From positions 186,001-250,000 of the forward strand of contig NZ_JBHULI010000022.1 in NCBI RefSeq assembly GCF_042684365.1: a stretch of 64,000 nucleotides of DNA, read 5' to 3'. The stretch is from Gracilimonas halophila. Lineage in GTDB: Bacteria > Bacteroidota > Rhodothermia > Balneolales > Balneolaceae. The notes beneath the pieces were generated by a model. It searched no databases. It was not told the DNA's origin and was given only the letters and a program-made list of their open reading frames with translations. Made by a program: the position numbers and the translations under genes. This document shows, piece after piece, positions 50,906 through 59,868 of the stretch. How positions within the stretch are numbered: the first letter of the stretch is position 1; every line of letters begins with the position of its first letter.

Positions 50906-52939
50906 ATGAAGTTCAATAGTAAATGTGTAAAAGATATGTACAAGCTAATTATTGCCGGTACACTCTTATTAGTCGTTGTTTCCTGCAACAGAGAAACAGC
51001 CTATTCTAAATTACTTACGGATGAGTATCCCGAACTTTATACTTTTGTATTCGAACGAAATGCCGATTCCCTTTTATCATATACGGAACATTCCAATTCA
51101 TTTATCAGACAACAAGCCTGGAGAGGGCTGATAAGTACCCGGGTGCAGAATATTGATGAGATGATCACCAAGGTTCAGTATGATAATTCAAGTCAGGCAT
51201 GGACTGCTTTAAGTAACCAACAACTGAATGACGGACAACTCTCGCGATTACATGATCTGTGGGATACAAGGTCAATAATGAGAAATGGGATCAGTTTGGT
51301 TTTGGGAAAGCAGGGGAATCAAAGTTCGTTGGATTACCTGGTACGCAATTTTGAAGGATTCATGGACTCAAGTCATGAGTATGAAACCGCTTTGACTATT
51401 TCCAGGTTAATGATGAATTATGAGTTAAGAGAAACTACAAAGAGAAGTCTATTGAGATATGCGGCCGTCCTTGATGAACCGGATTTATTTCAGGCCTATT
51501 TTTACGGGATATACCGGTCCCGTTCAGGTGTTGAAAGTGATGAAATGAGAAACATACTCTGGGAAACCTATGAGTGGACTGCTCATTCGGCCATAAAGCA
51601 ATATTCGGCAAGAATTCTGTTTAATACCGATTCAGAATGGTTCTTCAACCGCCTTGATATAGAACCTGTTGATACCATGAATCCCCAATTAGCTATCGAA
51701 TTAGCCCAACATTCCGGTATGATTGATTGGAACGAGAAGCTTAGTGACTTCTACAGCAAGCTTCTTGAGCATAAGAACACAATGGTGAATGAAGCAGCTC
51801 TAAATGAAATTGAGAATCATTCAGAAAAACCGGGATCATTTGATAAAAAGATCATAGAAAAGATCATCAATAATGAAGAAAAAGAAGCGTCGATTCGGTT
51901 ATCAGGTATTCAATCCCTGAGCAGCTCTTCCGAATTTCTGGAATTGGGTAGCTCACTTGCAGACGGTAATGAATATTTATCTGCAAAAAAATTGAACATC
52001 TATCAGCGGGAAATGGAAGCTGATGAATATCTGAGAGTCTTGGAAGACCATGTTTCTTCAGCGAATACCATTATTTCAGCACTATCTATACAAGCGTTAT
52101 CCGGCTGGTGGTCCGATTTAGGCGAAGACCAAAAAAACGCTGAACAAATTGAGCGCATTCGATCATTACTATTTGATATTCTTGAGCGTCAGGATCCTGT
52201 GCTTACCTATCAAACCCTAAGGGTGTTTTCAACCACCGGCCTTCTTGAATCAGAAGACCTTGAAGAGTTTTTGAGTCTGGTTTCAGACTATGATCCGTTA
52301 AAGGATACAGAAGTATTTCAGGTGTTAGGAGATCTGCTTATGGAATATTTTAAGGAAGAGGGAAAAAGTGTAGTAACGGAGTTGGCTCAGAACGGCAATT
52401 ATGAGTTGAATAATGCTTTCCGAGATCAGGGTTGGGAAGTTGACGTGCAGGAGCAACCCAAGGAATTCAGGGCTCCAAACTGGGAACGACTTGGGGCAAT
52501 GGGATATGAACCTGTCTGGGTACTTGAAACTGAAAAAGGAGATATCAGAATCAAAATGGATGTTTTGGCAGCGCCTGCTACCATTTCGGGATTAGACAGT
52601 CTTACCCGGGCCGGTGCATTCGATAGCGTTGCGTTTCACCGTGTTGTGCCTAATTTCGTGATTCAGGGTGGGGATATTGATACCGGACTTGGTTGGGGCG
52701 GTCCGGACTACACCGTTCCTACCGAAGCTTCTGAGAAAGAGTATAGAAGAGGAATGGCAGGAATGGCAAGAACCAATATTGATACTGAAGGAAGTCAGTT
52801 TTTTGTTATGCACCAATGGAAGCCTCACTTAAATGCCGGATATACTATTATAGGAGAAGTAGTCGCGGGGATGGAGGTTGTGGACCGGATATTGTACGGG
52901 GACAAGGTTTTGAGAGGTTATTGGCTGGAAACTGAGTAG
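50906..52939 (+). CDS. HEAT-like/cyclophilin fusion lipoprotein (peptidyl-prolyl isomerase)
   Basis: 677 residues; an AGGAG site eight bases upstream supports the ATG at 50906. Lipoprotein signal LLLVVVSC (Cys27). Residues about 40-500 are all-helical and resemble HEAT/ARM repeats. Residues about 520-677 are a cyclophilin domain: VLETEKGDIRIKMDVLAAPA, FDSVAFHRVVPNFVIQGGDI, GMARTNIDTEGSQFFVMHQW, YTIIGEVVAGMEVVDRI; catalytic Arg in FHRVVP and the Gln of QFF are present. Likely an envelope-located folding factor with a scaffold arm. Divergent from lexA. Confidence 0.9.
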   Translation: MKFNSKCVKDMYKLIIAGTLLLVVVSCNRETAYSKLLTDEYPELYTFVFERNADSLLSYTEHSNSFIRQQAWRGLISTRVQNIDEMITKVQYDNSSQAWTALSNQQLNDGQLSRLHDLWDTRSIMRNGISLVLGKQGNQSSLDYLVRNFEGFMDSSHEYETALTISRLMMNYELRETTKRSLLRYAAVLDEPDLFQAYFYGIYRSRSGVESDEMRNILWETYEWTAHSAIKQYSARILFNTDSEWFFNRLDIEPVDTMNPQLAIELAQHSGMIDWNEKLSDFYSKLLEHKNTMVNEAALNEIENHSEKPGSFDKKIIEKIINNEEKEASIRLSGIQSLSSSSEFLELGSSLADGNEYLSAKKLNIYQREMEADEYLRVLEDHVSSANTIISALSIQALSGWWSDLGEDQKNAEQIERIRSLLFDILERQDPVLTYQTLRVFSTTGLLESEDLEEFLSLVSDYDPLKDTEVFQVLGDLLMEYFKEEGKSVVTELAQNGNYELNNAFRDQGWEVDVQEQPKEFRAPNWERLGAMGYEPVWVLETEKGDIRIKMDVLAAPATISGLDSLTRAGAFDSVAFHRVVPNFVIQGGDIDTGLGWGGPDYTVPTEASEKEYRRGMAGMARTNIDTEGSQFFVMHQWKPHLNAGYTIIGEVVAGMEVVDRILYGDKVLRGYWLETE

Positions 52940-53075
52940 GGTGTTATTTTTCATCTGACATAGATGTTCTAATTGTGTAGGCAATTTTTACACACTTATG
53001 AACGATATTAAATAAACAAACCGTTATCTTGGAAGCGTTTCCAACAAAGAATTTTAAATACATAGCATTACTAAG

Positions 53076-54248
53076 ATGGATACTGTTTTAGACCGAGAAT
53101 TATCATTTGAGCTTACGGACGATCAAAAAATGATCCGTGACAGCGTTAAAGAATTTGTAGAACGTAACGTGGCACCTACCGTCATGGAGAGAGACAATAC
53201 TAAAGAATTTCCGCACGAGATCGTAAAGCAGCTTGGGGATTTGGGCATGCTGGGAATTTATCATGAAGAACAATATGGCGGCGGTGGTTTTGATGTGGTC
53301 AGTTTCTGTCTCGTACTTGAAGAGATCGCACGTTGGGATGCTTCATTGGCGTTGACAGTAGCCTCACATACTTCACTTGGAACCGGACATATTGCTTTGG
53401 CCGGGAACCATGAACAGAAATTAAAATACATGCCTGAATTAACTTCAGGAGAAAAATTGGCAGCGTGGTGTTTAACAGAGCCCGGTTCAGGAAGTGACGC
53501 TTCAGGGATGAAAACAACCGCTATCAAAGATGGTGATAAATATATTTTGAACGGGTCCAAGATCTTCATTACTCAGGGCTCAGTGGGAGATACCTATGTA
53601 GTACTTGCCAAAACAGATCCGGAGCTAGGCACCAAAGGAATTTCAGCCTTTATTGTAGAACGCGAATGGGATGGGGTAAAACCAGGTCCGGGAATGCATA
53701 AACTGGGGATGAATTCTTCGGACACTACCGAAGTCGTTTTTGAGAATGTGGAAGTGCCGGTCGAAAATTTACTCGGAGATGAAGGAAAGGGATTTGTAGA
53801 TACCATGAAGGTATTGGATGGTGGCCGTGTTGGTATTGCAGCTCTTTCAGTTGGGATAGCAAGGGGTGCACTGGAAGAATCCCTGAAATATTCCATGGAA
53901 AGGAAACAGTTTGGTACTGCAATCGGTAATTTTCAGTATATGGAAGGGAAAATGGTGGATATGGCAACTGAAATTGATGCGGCCCGATTACTCGTACTCA
54001 GGGCAGCCTGGCTCAAGGATAATGGAAAGCCTTACACTACCGAAGCCTCTATGGCTAAATTGTTTGCCTCTGAACTTTCTGTTCGGGCTGCACTCGATGC
54101 TATTCAAATTCACGGCGGTTACGGTTATACTAAGGAATATCACGTTGAAAGATTTTTACGAGATTCCAAGTTAATGACCATTGGTGAAGGAACTACTGAA
54201 GTACAGCGACTAATCATTGCACGAGAGCTAAAAAAGAATCTTGTGTAA
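53076..54248 (+). CDS. Acyl-CoA dehydrogenase (short/medium-chain type)
   Basis: 390 residues, complete ACAD fold: FELTDDQKMIRDSVKEFVER at the start, AWCLTEPGSGSDASGMKTTA and FITQGSVGDTYVVLAKTDPE (FAD/substrate region), RKQFGTAIGNFQYMEGKMVD, and IHGGYGYTKEYHVERFLRD with GEGTTEVQRLIIAREL near the catalytic region. FAD-dependent first step of beta-oxidation, likely short-chain or branched-chain acyl-CoA; substrate not resolved. Its own terminator follows. Confidence 0.93.
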   Translation: MDTVLDRELSFELTDDQKMIRDSVKEFVERNVAPTVMERDNTKEFPHEIVKQLGDLGMLGIYHEEQYGGGGFDVVSFCLVLEEIARWDASLALTVASHTSLGTGHIALAGNHEQKLKYMPELTSGEKLAAWCLTEPGSGSDASGMKTTAIKDGDKYILNGSKIFITQGSVGDTYVVLAKTDPELGTKGISAFIVEREWDGVKPGPGMHKLGMNSSDTTEVVFENVEVPVENLLGDEGKGFVDTMKVLDGGRVGIAALSVGIARGALEESLKYSMERKQFGTAIGNFQYMEGKMVDMATEIDAARLLVLRAAWLKDNGKPYTTEASMAKLFASELSVRAALDAIQIHGGYGYTKEYHVERFLRDSKLMTIGEGTTEVQRLIIARELKKNLV

Positions 54249-54584
54249 TTGATAATATATTTTATTGTTGGAAACCCGAAAGTCTGTAACTCATTGAGTT
54301 GCAGACTTTTTTATTATATCCGTTTTTTATTTATTTAGAATATTACAAGGTTCAGGAATGATGATGATTTTTAAAGAAGGATCATAAAGTAGCATACTTT
54401 TTCTGGTGCTTGTTTTTACAGAGGATGTATTTACTTGCGATTCCCTTGATCCATACTCATCTTAAAACAATAAAAGTTACATTTCAGGAATGAAGAAGAT
54501 CAGATTCATCTGATAATTTCATTTCTCTCTTAATTCATTTTCCGTACTATTCATCAAAATAAATTCAGAAAATTAGTTTCAGTC
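54249..54584 (+). other. 336-base gap between the two acyl-CoA dehydrogenase genes
   Basis: Contains the terminator at 54275-54316 and otherwise AT-rich sequence without a convincing frame or repeat. It probably holds the promoter of the following dehydrogenase gene; no clear consensus element was identified. Confidence 0.5.
54275..54316 (+). terminator. Terminator after the first acyl-CoA dehydrogenase gene
   Basis: AAGTCTGTAACTCA and TGAGTTGCAGACTT pair (one mismatch) and are followed by TTTTTTATT. Confidence 0.85.
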
Positions 54585-55793
54585 ATGGCAAAAAATCTAT
54601 TTAATATCGACGATGCATATCTCTTTGAATCGGAATTAAATGAGGAAGACCGCCTCATTATGGAAACGGCTCGAGATTATGCGCAAAGCAAGCTCGAGCC
54701 CCGTGCACTAAAAGGAAATACCGAAGAATACTTTGATCAAAGTATAGCCCGTGAAATGGGAGAAATGGGATTACTTGGTGTTACGATTCTGGAAGAATAC
54801 GGTGGATCAGAAGCAAGCTATACGGCTTATGGCTTGATCGCCAGGGAAGTGGAAAGAGTAGACTCAGGCTACCGATCGTTCATGAGTGTCCAATCGTCAT
54901 TGGTGATGTACCCCATTTCAGAGTTTGGAACTGAAGAACAAAAGGAAAAATTTCTTCCCAAGCTTGCGAGCGGGGAAATGATAGGTTGCTTTGGATTGAC
55001 TGAGCCTGACCATGGTTCTGATCCCGGTTCTATGGTTACCACGGCTGTTAAAACAGATGGCGGATGGAAATTGAACGGAGCCAAAATGTGGATCACCAAT
55101 TCTCCTATTGCGGATCTTGCAGTAGTCTGGGCAAAGGCGAAAGAGGATCCTAAAGAAGAAGGGGTAATTCGTGGATTTCTGGTTGAGAAGGGAATGAAAG
55201 GTTTCTCGGCTCCTCATACCAAATACAAAATGAGTCTTCGTGCCTCCGAAACCGGAGAATTGGTTTTTGATGATGTATTTGTTCCGGATGAAAATGTATT
55301 TCCTGATATAAAAGGATTGAAAGGTCCGTTCATGTGCTTAAACTCAGCCCGATATGGAATTGCATGGGGAACTGTTGGAGCTGCTGAGTTTTGTTATCAA
55401 AGAGCACGTCAATACGTATTAGACCGAAAGCAGTTTGGCAAACCGTTGGCTGCAAATCAGTTGATACAGACCAAACTTGCAAATATGCTTACCGACATAA
55501 CCGCGATGCAGATGTTGGTACTTCGACTTGGAAATCTAAAAGATGAGGGACGTGATCATCCTTCTATGACATCTCTTGCCAAACGAAACAACTGTGGAAA
55601 AGCCCTTGAGATCGCCAGGATATCTCGTGATATGCACGGTGGGAATGGTATTGTTGGTGAATACCGTGTGATACATCATGTTATGAACCTGGAGTCTGTT
55701 AATACCTATGAAGGCACCTATGATATTCACGGACTTATCTTAGGTCGTGAGATCACAGGTATACAGTCATTTACTCCTAAAGGGAATGATTAG
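54585..55793 (+). CDS. Glutaryl-CoA dehydrogenase-like acyl-CoA dehydrogenase
   Basis: 402 residues. Segments YRSFMSVQSSLVMYPISEFG, GCFGLTEPDHGSDPGSMVTT, LNGAKMWITNSPIADLAVVW and MNLESVNTYEGTYDIHGLIL match glutaryl-CoA dehydrogenases, with the catalytic Glu in TYEGTYDIH. GCDH oxidises and decarboxylates glutaryl-CoA to crotonyl-CoA in lysine and tryptophan breakdown. Compared with the first ACAD gene it belongs to a different branch, so the two are not recent duplicates. Followed by a DinB gene. Confidence 0.88.
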   Translation: MAKNLFNIDDAYLFESELNEEDRLIMETARDYAQSKLEPRALKGNTEEYFDQSIAREMGEMGLLGVTILEEYGGSEASYTAYGLIAREVERVDSGYRSFMSVQSSLVMYPISEFGTEEQKEKFLPKLASGEMIGCFGLTEPDHGSDPGSMVTTAVKTDGGWKLNGAKMWITNSPIADLAVVWAKAKEDPKEEGVIRGFLVEKGMKGFSAPHTKYKMSLRASETGELVFDDVFVPDENVFPDIKGLKGPFMCLNSARYGIAWGTVGAAEFCYQRARQYVLDRKQFGKPLAANQLIQTKLANMLTDITAMQMLVLRLGNLKDEGRDHPSMTSLAKRNNCGKALEIARISRDMHGGNGIVGEYRVIHHVMNLESVNTYEGTYDIHGLILGREITGIQSFTPKGND

Positions 55794-55872
55794 TCGCTAA
55801 GTTGAGAATTTATTTACTGAAATTATCTTTTCATTCATTTACCTTGAGCAGGCACTTTCCATATAAGGATGC

Positions 55873-56373
55873 ATGGATCTAAAAATTAAGCTTGAAGAAA
55901 ATACAGAATTACTGATCGAGACCGTTTCTGAGGTCCCTGAGTCAAAATTTAATCTCAAGCCGAAAGAAGAAGACTGGTCGGTCGCTGATGTGGTCGAACA
56001 TTTGTATCGCTCTGAATTCGGCATTCCAAAGTTGTTTCAGGGAGAGACTCAAAAGGAAATTGATCGCGCACCGGATGCTTTTGTAGAGAAAATGGAAAAG
56101 CGATTTTTGCAATCTGACCGAAAAATGAAAGCATCAGGTGTCATCCTTCCATCGGATGAAGAAAAATCAAAAGAGGAACTCATTGCAAAATTTCAACAGA
56201 ACCGTAGAGCGGTCATTGAACTGATCGAAAAACTGGATACTGATGAATTATGCCTTTCTTTCGAACATCCATTGTTCGGATATTTAACGAGGCAGGAGTG
56301 GGCACATTTTAATATCATCCATACCCAGAGGCACCTGGGACAGATACAAAGAATTCTAACTCAGCTAAATTAA
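55873..56373 (+). CDS. DinB-family protein
   Basis: 166 residues forming a four-helix bundle with the three metal-binding His of the DinB/YfiT family: DVVEHLYRSE, then HFNIIHTQRHLGQIQRI near the C-terminus. Family members are metal-dependent, some thiol S-transferases; the substrate here is unknown. Ends 21 bases before the alpha/beta hydrolase gene in the same direction. Confidence 0.85.
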   Translation: MDLKIKLEENTELLIETVSEVPESKFNLKPKEEDWSVADVVEHLYRSEFGIPKLFQGETQKEIDRAPDAFVEKMEKRFLQSDRKMKASGVILPSDEEKSKEELIAKFQQNRRAVIELIEKLDTDELCLSFEHPLFGYLTRQEWAHFNIIHTQRHLGQIQRILTQLN

Positions 56374-56394
56374 ATGTGCCGGGTTGTTGAATAA

Positions 56395-57378
56395 ATGAAA
56401 AGGACTATTTATCAAATGAAAAAGGCAGTTTATATTTTGTTGGCATTAAGCATGGTCCCCCTTCTCTCTATGGGGATAAATGCCCAGGATATAGTACGGG
56501 AGGAAGTAGTATTTATAAGTGGGGATAATGTTTTGAGTGGAACATTGGTACTCCCGGACTCAGCCGAGAATGTACCGGTAATTTTGTTCCTGGGAGGTAT
56601 GTATGAATGGGGAGATTTTCACTCACAGCGGCAGAGCTTTATAGAAGAAAACCTGGAAGCTATATTCCCGGAAGCAGGCGTAGGAGTTTTTTATTATGAT
56701 CCCAGAGGCGTTGGTGACTCTGAAGGAAGATGGGGCAGAGCTACTTTAAATGATTTTGCTGATGATGCCTTGGCGGCTATATCATTTTTGCAGCAACGAA
56801 AAGAAGTAGATTCTGAAAGGATCGGGATCGTGGGGCATGGCGAAGATGGATGGGTTGCACAGATTGTGGCAGCAACAGCTCCTCAGGAAGTTAAATTTAT
56901 GGCTTCATTGGCAGGGCCCACTTTTGATGCAACCAGGCAGCTCATTAATGAATATCACAGTGAATATGTTTGTAACGGTGAAGATAGTACAGCCGCTTAC
57001 AATAAAGCGGTTCAAAAAGCACAATCTCATCAAAACTGGGTGTCCATGATTGCCATAACGAAACGATGGCGCCATATGAGGATGAAAATGGATCATGAAT
57101 CTGCTAAGTATCTTAAGGACATAACGATTCCGGCATTATTTGTTTTTGGAGAGAATGACGGACAGGTATATCCATCGTGGGCTTTGGAGGAAATGAATGA
57201 AGTGTTTCCTGATTCACTCCCATCAAATTTCAGCACCTTCAGTATTGCCGGGGCTAACCACTATTTTCATGTAGTATCTCCATGTTATAATTATGAGGAT
57301 GACAGTGAGACGATTAGAAAAAACTTTTCTTTTAGGTTTAAGGAAGTTCTTCGGGAATGGATCTTTGAACATTTATAA
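56395..57378 (+). CDS. Secreted alpha/beta-hydrolase-fold protein lacking the serine nucleophile
   Basis: 327 residues; the second ATG (56416) gives the tidier signal peptide MKKAVYILLALSMVPLLSMG. The fold is that of the EstD/S9-like family: LVLPDSAENVPVILFLGG, YYDPRGVGDSEGRW, FGENDGQVYPSWAL (Asp), AGANHYFH (His). The nucleophile elbow, normally GHSEGG in this family, reads GHGEDG: Gly149 (codon GGC) replaces Ser, one base from AGC. Asp and His are kept. Either a pseudoenzyme or a very recent mutation. Confidence 0.85.
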   Translation: MKRTIYQMKKAVYILLALSMVPLLSMGINAQDIVREEVVFISGDNVLSGTLVLPDSAENVPVILFLGGMYEWGDFHSQRQSFIEENLEAIFPEAGVGVFYYDPRGVGDSEGRWGRATLNDFADDALAAISFLQQRKEVDSERIGIVGHGEDGWVAQIVAATAPQEVKFMASLAGPTFDATRQLINEYHSEYVCNGEDSTAAYNKAVQKAQSHQNWVSMIAITKRWRHMRMKMDHESAKYLKDITIPALFVFGENDGQVYPSWALEEMNEVFPDSLPSNFSTFSIAGANHYFHVVSPCYNYEDDSETIRKNFSFRFKEVLREWIFEHL

Positions 57379-57475
57379 ACTAAAGCCATATTAACTCGCG
57401 TATTCTTATCTCAAAGTGTTAAATTAGTGACACGGTAAAAGCTATTGTAAATATTAAAAGTGATAATTTTACTAA

Positions 57476-58498
57476 ATGGATCCTATAAAGTTTTCAGTAA
57501 TTGGGTTTGGACGGATCGGGAAGAGACATGCTAAGATCATTCATGAATTTGAACACAGTTCATTGCAGTCTGTTACCGATATAGATTCAGATCAATTTTC
57601 GGCGATCGGTGAGTTAATGATCGAAGGCCACACCTATAGTTCACTTCAGGATTTTATAGCTAAGGATAAGAACACAAGTGATGTGGTATCAATTTGTACT
57701 CCCAATGGTTTTCATACCGAGTACGCAGTAAAATTGTTAAATGCCGGCTATCATGTAGTGATCGAAAAACCAATGGGGTTGTCCAAAGAATCCTGTTTAG
57801 AAGTGATAGGAGCACAGGAAGCCACTGGAAACAGGGTTTTTGTAGTTAAGCAAAACAGATACAGTCCCCCATCCGAATGGATGAAGAAAGTAATTACAGA
57901 AGGATTGATCGGGGATGTATTGATGGTACAGGTAAATTGCTACTGGAACAGAGACGAAAGGTACTATAAGGACAGCACCTGGCGGGGAACCAATGACCTG
58001 GATGGAGGTGCTTTATTCACACAATTCAGTCATTTTGTTGACCTGATGTATTGGGTATTCGGTGATATAAAAAATCCAACATCAACCATCAAAAATTTTA
58101 CCCATCCAAATCTGGTTGATTTTGATGACTCAGGTTTTGCACAGTTTGAATTTTTGAATGGGGGAATAGGGAGTATTAATTATTCTATTTCATGCTGGGA
58201 TAAGAACATGGAAAGCAGTATTACTGTGATCGGTTCCAAAGGCAGTTTTAAAGTAGGGGGGCAGTATATGAATGAAGTGGAATACTGCCATATCCAAAAT
58301 TATGAAATGCCGACGCTGCCACAGACAAACCCACCGAATGATTACGGGCCATTTAAGGGAAGTGCTGCCAATCATCATTATGTGATAGAAAATATCGTGG
58401 AAACGTTAAACGGAATAAGCGAGCCTACAGCAAATGCTTTTGAGGGAATGAAAGTGGTGAGCATTATTGAACAGATCTACAATGCAGCCAAAAAGTAG
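57476..58498 (+). CDS. Gfo/Idh/MocA-family oxidoreductase (nucleotide-sugar dehydrogenase type)
   Basis: 340 residues. Rossmann N-terminus FSVIGFGRIGKRHAKIIHEF, SICTPNGFHTEYAVKLLNAG, YHVVIEKPMGLSKESC (EKP motif), and VVKQNRYSPPSEWMKKVI, which with DLDGGALFTQFSHFVDLMYW resembles WlbA/WbpB-like UDP-GlcNAc(A) 3-dehydrogenases. It lies 59 bases before a DegT aminotransferase gene; dehydrogenase plus aminotransferase is the standard pair for making 3-amino sugars of surface glycans. The exact sugar is inferred. Confidence 0.86.
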   Translation: MDPIKFSVIGFGRIGKRHAKIIHEFEHSSLQSVTDIDSDQFSAIGELMIEGHTYSSLQDFIAKDKNTSDVVSICTPNGFHTEYAVKLLNAGYHVVIEKPMGLSKESCLEVIGAQEATGNRVFVVKQNRYSPPSEWMKKVITEGLIGDVLMVQVNCYWNRDERYYKDSTWRGTNDLDGGALFTQFSHFVDLMYWVFGDIKNPTSTIKNFTHPNLVDFDDSGFAQFEFLNGGIGSINYSISCWDKNMESSITVIGSKGSFKVGGQYMNEVEYCHIQNYEMPTLPQTNPPNDYGPFKGSAANHHYVIENIVETLNGISEPTANAFEGMKVVSIIEQIYNAAKK

Positions 58499-58557
58499 TT
58501 TTAGAGGCCACTTCTTTTTATCCTTCATTCATAAAAAATTTATTTAAACGTAGAACT

Positions 58558-59781
58558 ATGTCCATACCTTTACTTGACCTTAACCGGCAGTATGATACGA
58601 TAAAGGAAGAAATTCGGGATGTCATTGATGAGGTCCTTGAAAGTCAGTATTTCATAATGGGAGATAACGTTGAGCAGTTCGAGGGTGAGGCAGGTACATA
58701 TTGCGAAACCAAACATGCTTATGGTTGTGCTTCCGGTTCAGATGCACTTTTACTCGCCTTAATGGCAATGGATATTAATCCCGGTGATTATGTTATCACA
58801 AGTCCGTTCACATTTTTTGCTACGGCAGGAGCAATTTCAAGATTGAACGCCATTCCAGTTTTCCTGGATATTGAAAAAGATTCCTATAATCTCGACCCGA
58901 AACAGGTTGAGTTATTTTTGAAAAAAGAGCATCCGGTATATAAGAAACTGGATCCCGATCCGGAAAGAATTAAAGCTGTAATCCCTGTTCACTTATATGG
59001 CCAAATGGCGGACATGGACCCGATCATGGAGATCGCCAATGAACACGGCTTGAAAGTGATAGAAGATGCAGCCCAGGCCATTGGAGCAACTTACAAAGGT
59101 CAAAAGGCTGGAAGCATGGGAGATTTTGGATGCTTTAGCTTCTTCCCAAGTAAAAATCTTGGAGCCTATGGTGATGCGGGATTGATCACCGTGAAAGATC
59201 CGATCTTGGCAGAAAAAACGGACATTCTGCGACTTCACGGTGCAAAACCCAAATATCACCACAGCATAGTTGGGATAAACAGCCGACTTGATTCCATTCA
59301 GGCCGCTATACTATCGGTTAAGCTCAGGTATCTGGATGAATGGTCCGAAAAACGAAAAGAAATTGCTCACACATATAATGAGCTTTTCAGAAAAGCCGGA
59401 ATAGTTGGGGATCTGAACCAATGCAAAGATGGTTGTTCAGAAAATTGTGGTTTGGAGACCAATTCGATCATCACTCCAACCGAAACTACCGGCGCTTCTG
59501 ATCGGAGTGGAAGACATATTTATCATCAATATACCATCAGAACAAAGAAAAGAGATGCCCTGGCCAGGGTTTTGAATGCTGAGAATATTGGGCATTCCGT
59601 TTACTATCCCGTTCCGCTCCATGAACAAGAATGTTTTTCCTACTTAGGATATAAAGCTTCGGATTGTCCCAATGCTCATTGTGCAAGCCGTCAGGTAATT
59701 TCATTACCCATCTATCCTGAACTAAAGGAGGCAGAAATCCAAAAAGTGGCAGATACAGTAATTTCAGTACATACTTCTTAA
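58558..59781 (+). CDS. DegT/DnrJ/EryC1 sugar aminotransferase with a cysteine-rich insert
   Basis: 407 residues. PLP-binding Lys199 in FSFFPSKNLGAYGDAG, VIPVHLYGQMADMDPIMEIA, VIEDAAQAIGATYKGQKAGS and VISLPIYPELKEAEI are family signatures. It aminates a keto sugar, probably the product of the preceding dehydrogenase. Unusual: between the small-domain start and HIYHQYTIRT there is an insert of about 20 residues with Cys289, Cys293 and Cys297 (QCKDGCSENCG), and Cys370/Cys375 (DCPNAHC) follow; a metal or disulfide site is possible. Confidence 0.9.
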   Translation: MSIPLLDLNRQYDTIKEEIRDVIDEVLESQYFIMGDNVEQFEGEAGTYCETKHAYGCASGSDALLLALMAMDINPGDYVITSPFTFFATAGAISRLNAIPVFLDIEKDSYNLDPKQVELFLKKEHPVYKKLDPDPERIKAVIPVHLYGQMADMDPIMEIANEHGLKVIEDAAQAIGATYKGQKAGSMGDFGCFSFFPSKNLGAYGDAGLITVKDPILAEKTDILRLHGAKPKYHHSIVGINSRLDSIQAAILSVKLRYLDEWSEKRKEIAHTYNELFRKAGIVGDLNQCKDGCSENCGLETNSIITPTETTGASDRSGRHIYHQYTIRTKKRDALARVLNAENIGHSVYYPVPLHEQECFSYLGYKASDCPNAHCASRQVISLPIYPELKEAEIQKVADTVISVHTS

Positions 59782-59868
59782 TTTTCGGAAGTCTGATAAC
59801 TTTATAATTTATTACTGCAACTAAGGCACTGAAATCTCTATTTTAGAAGCAATATTAAACGATAGAAT

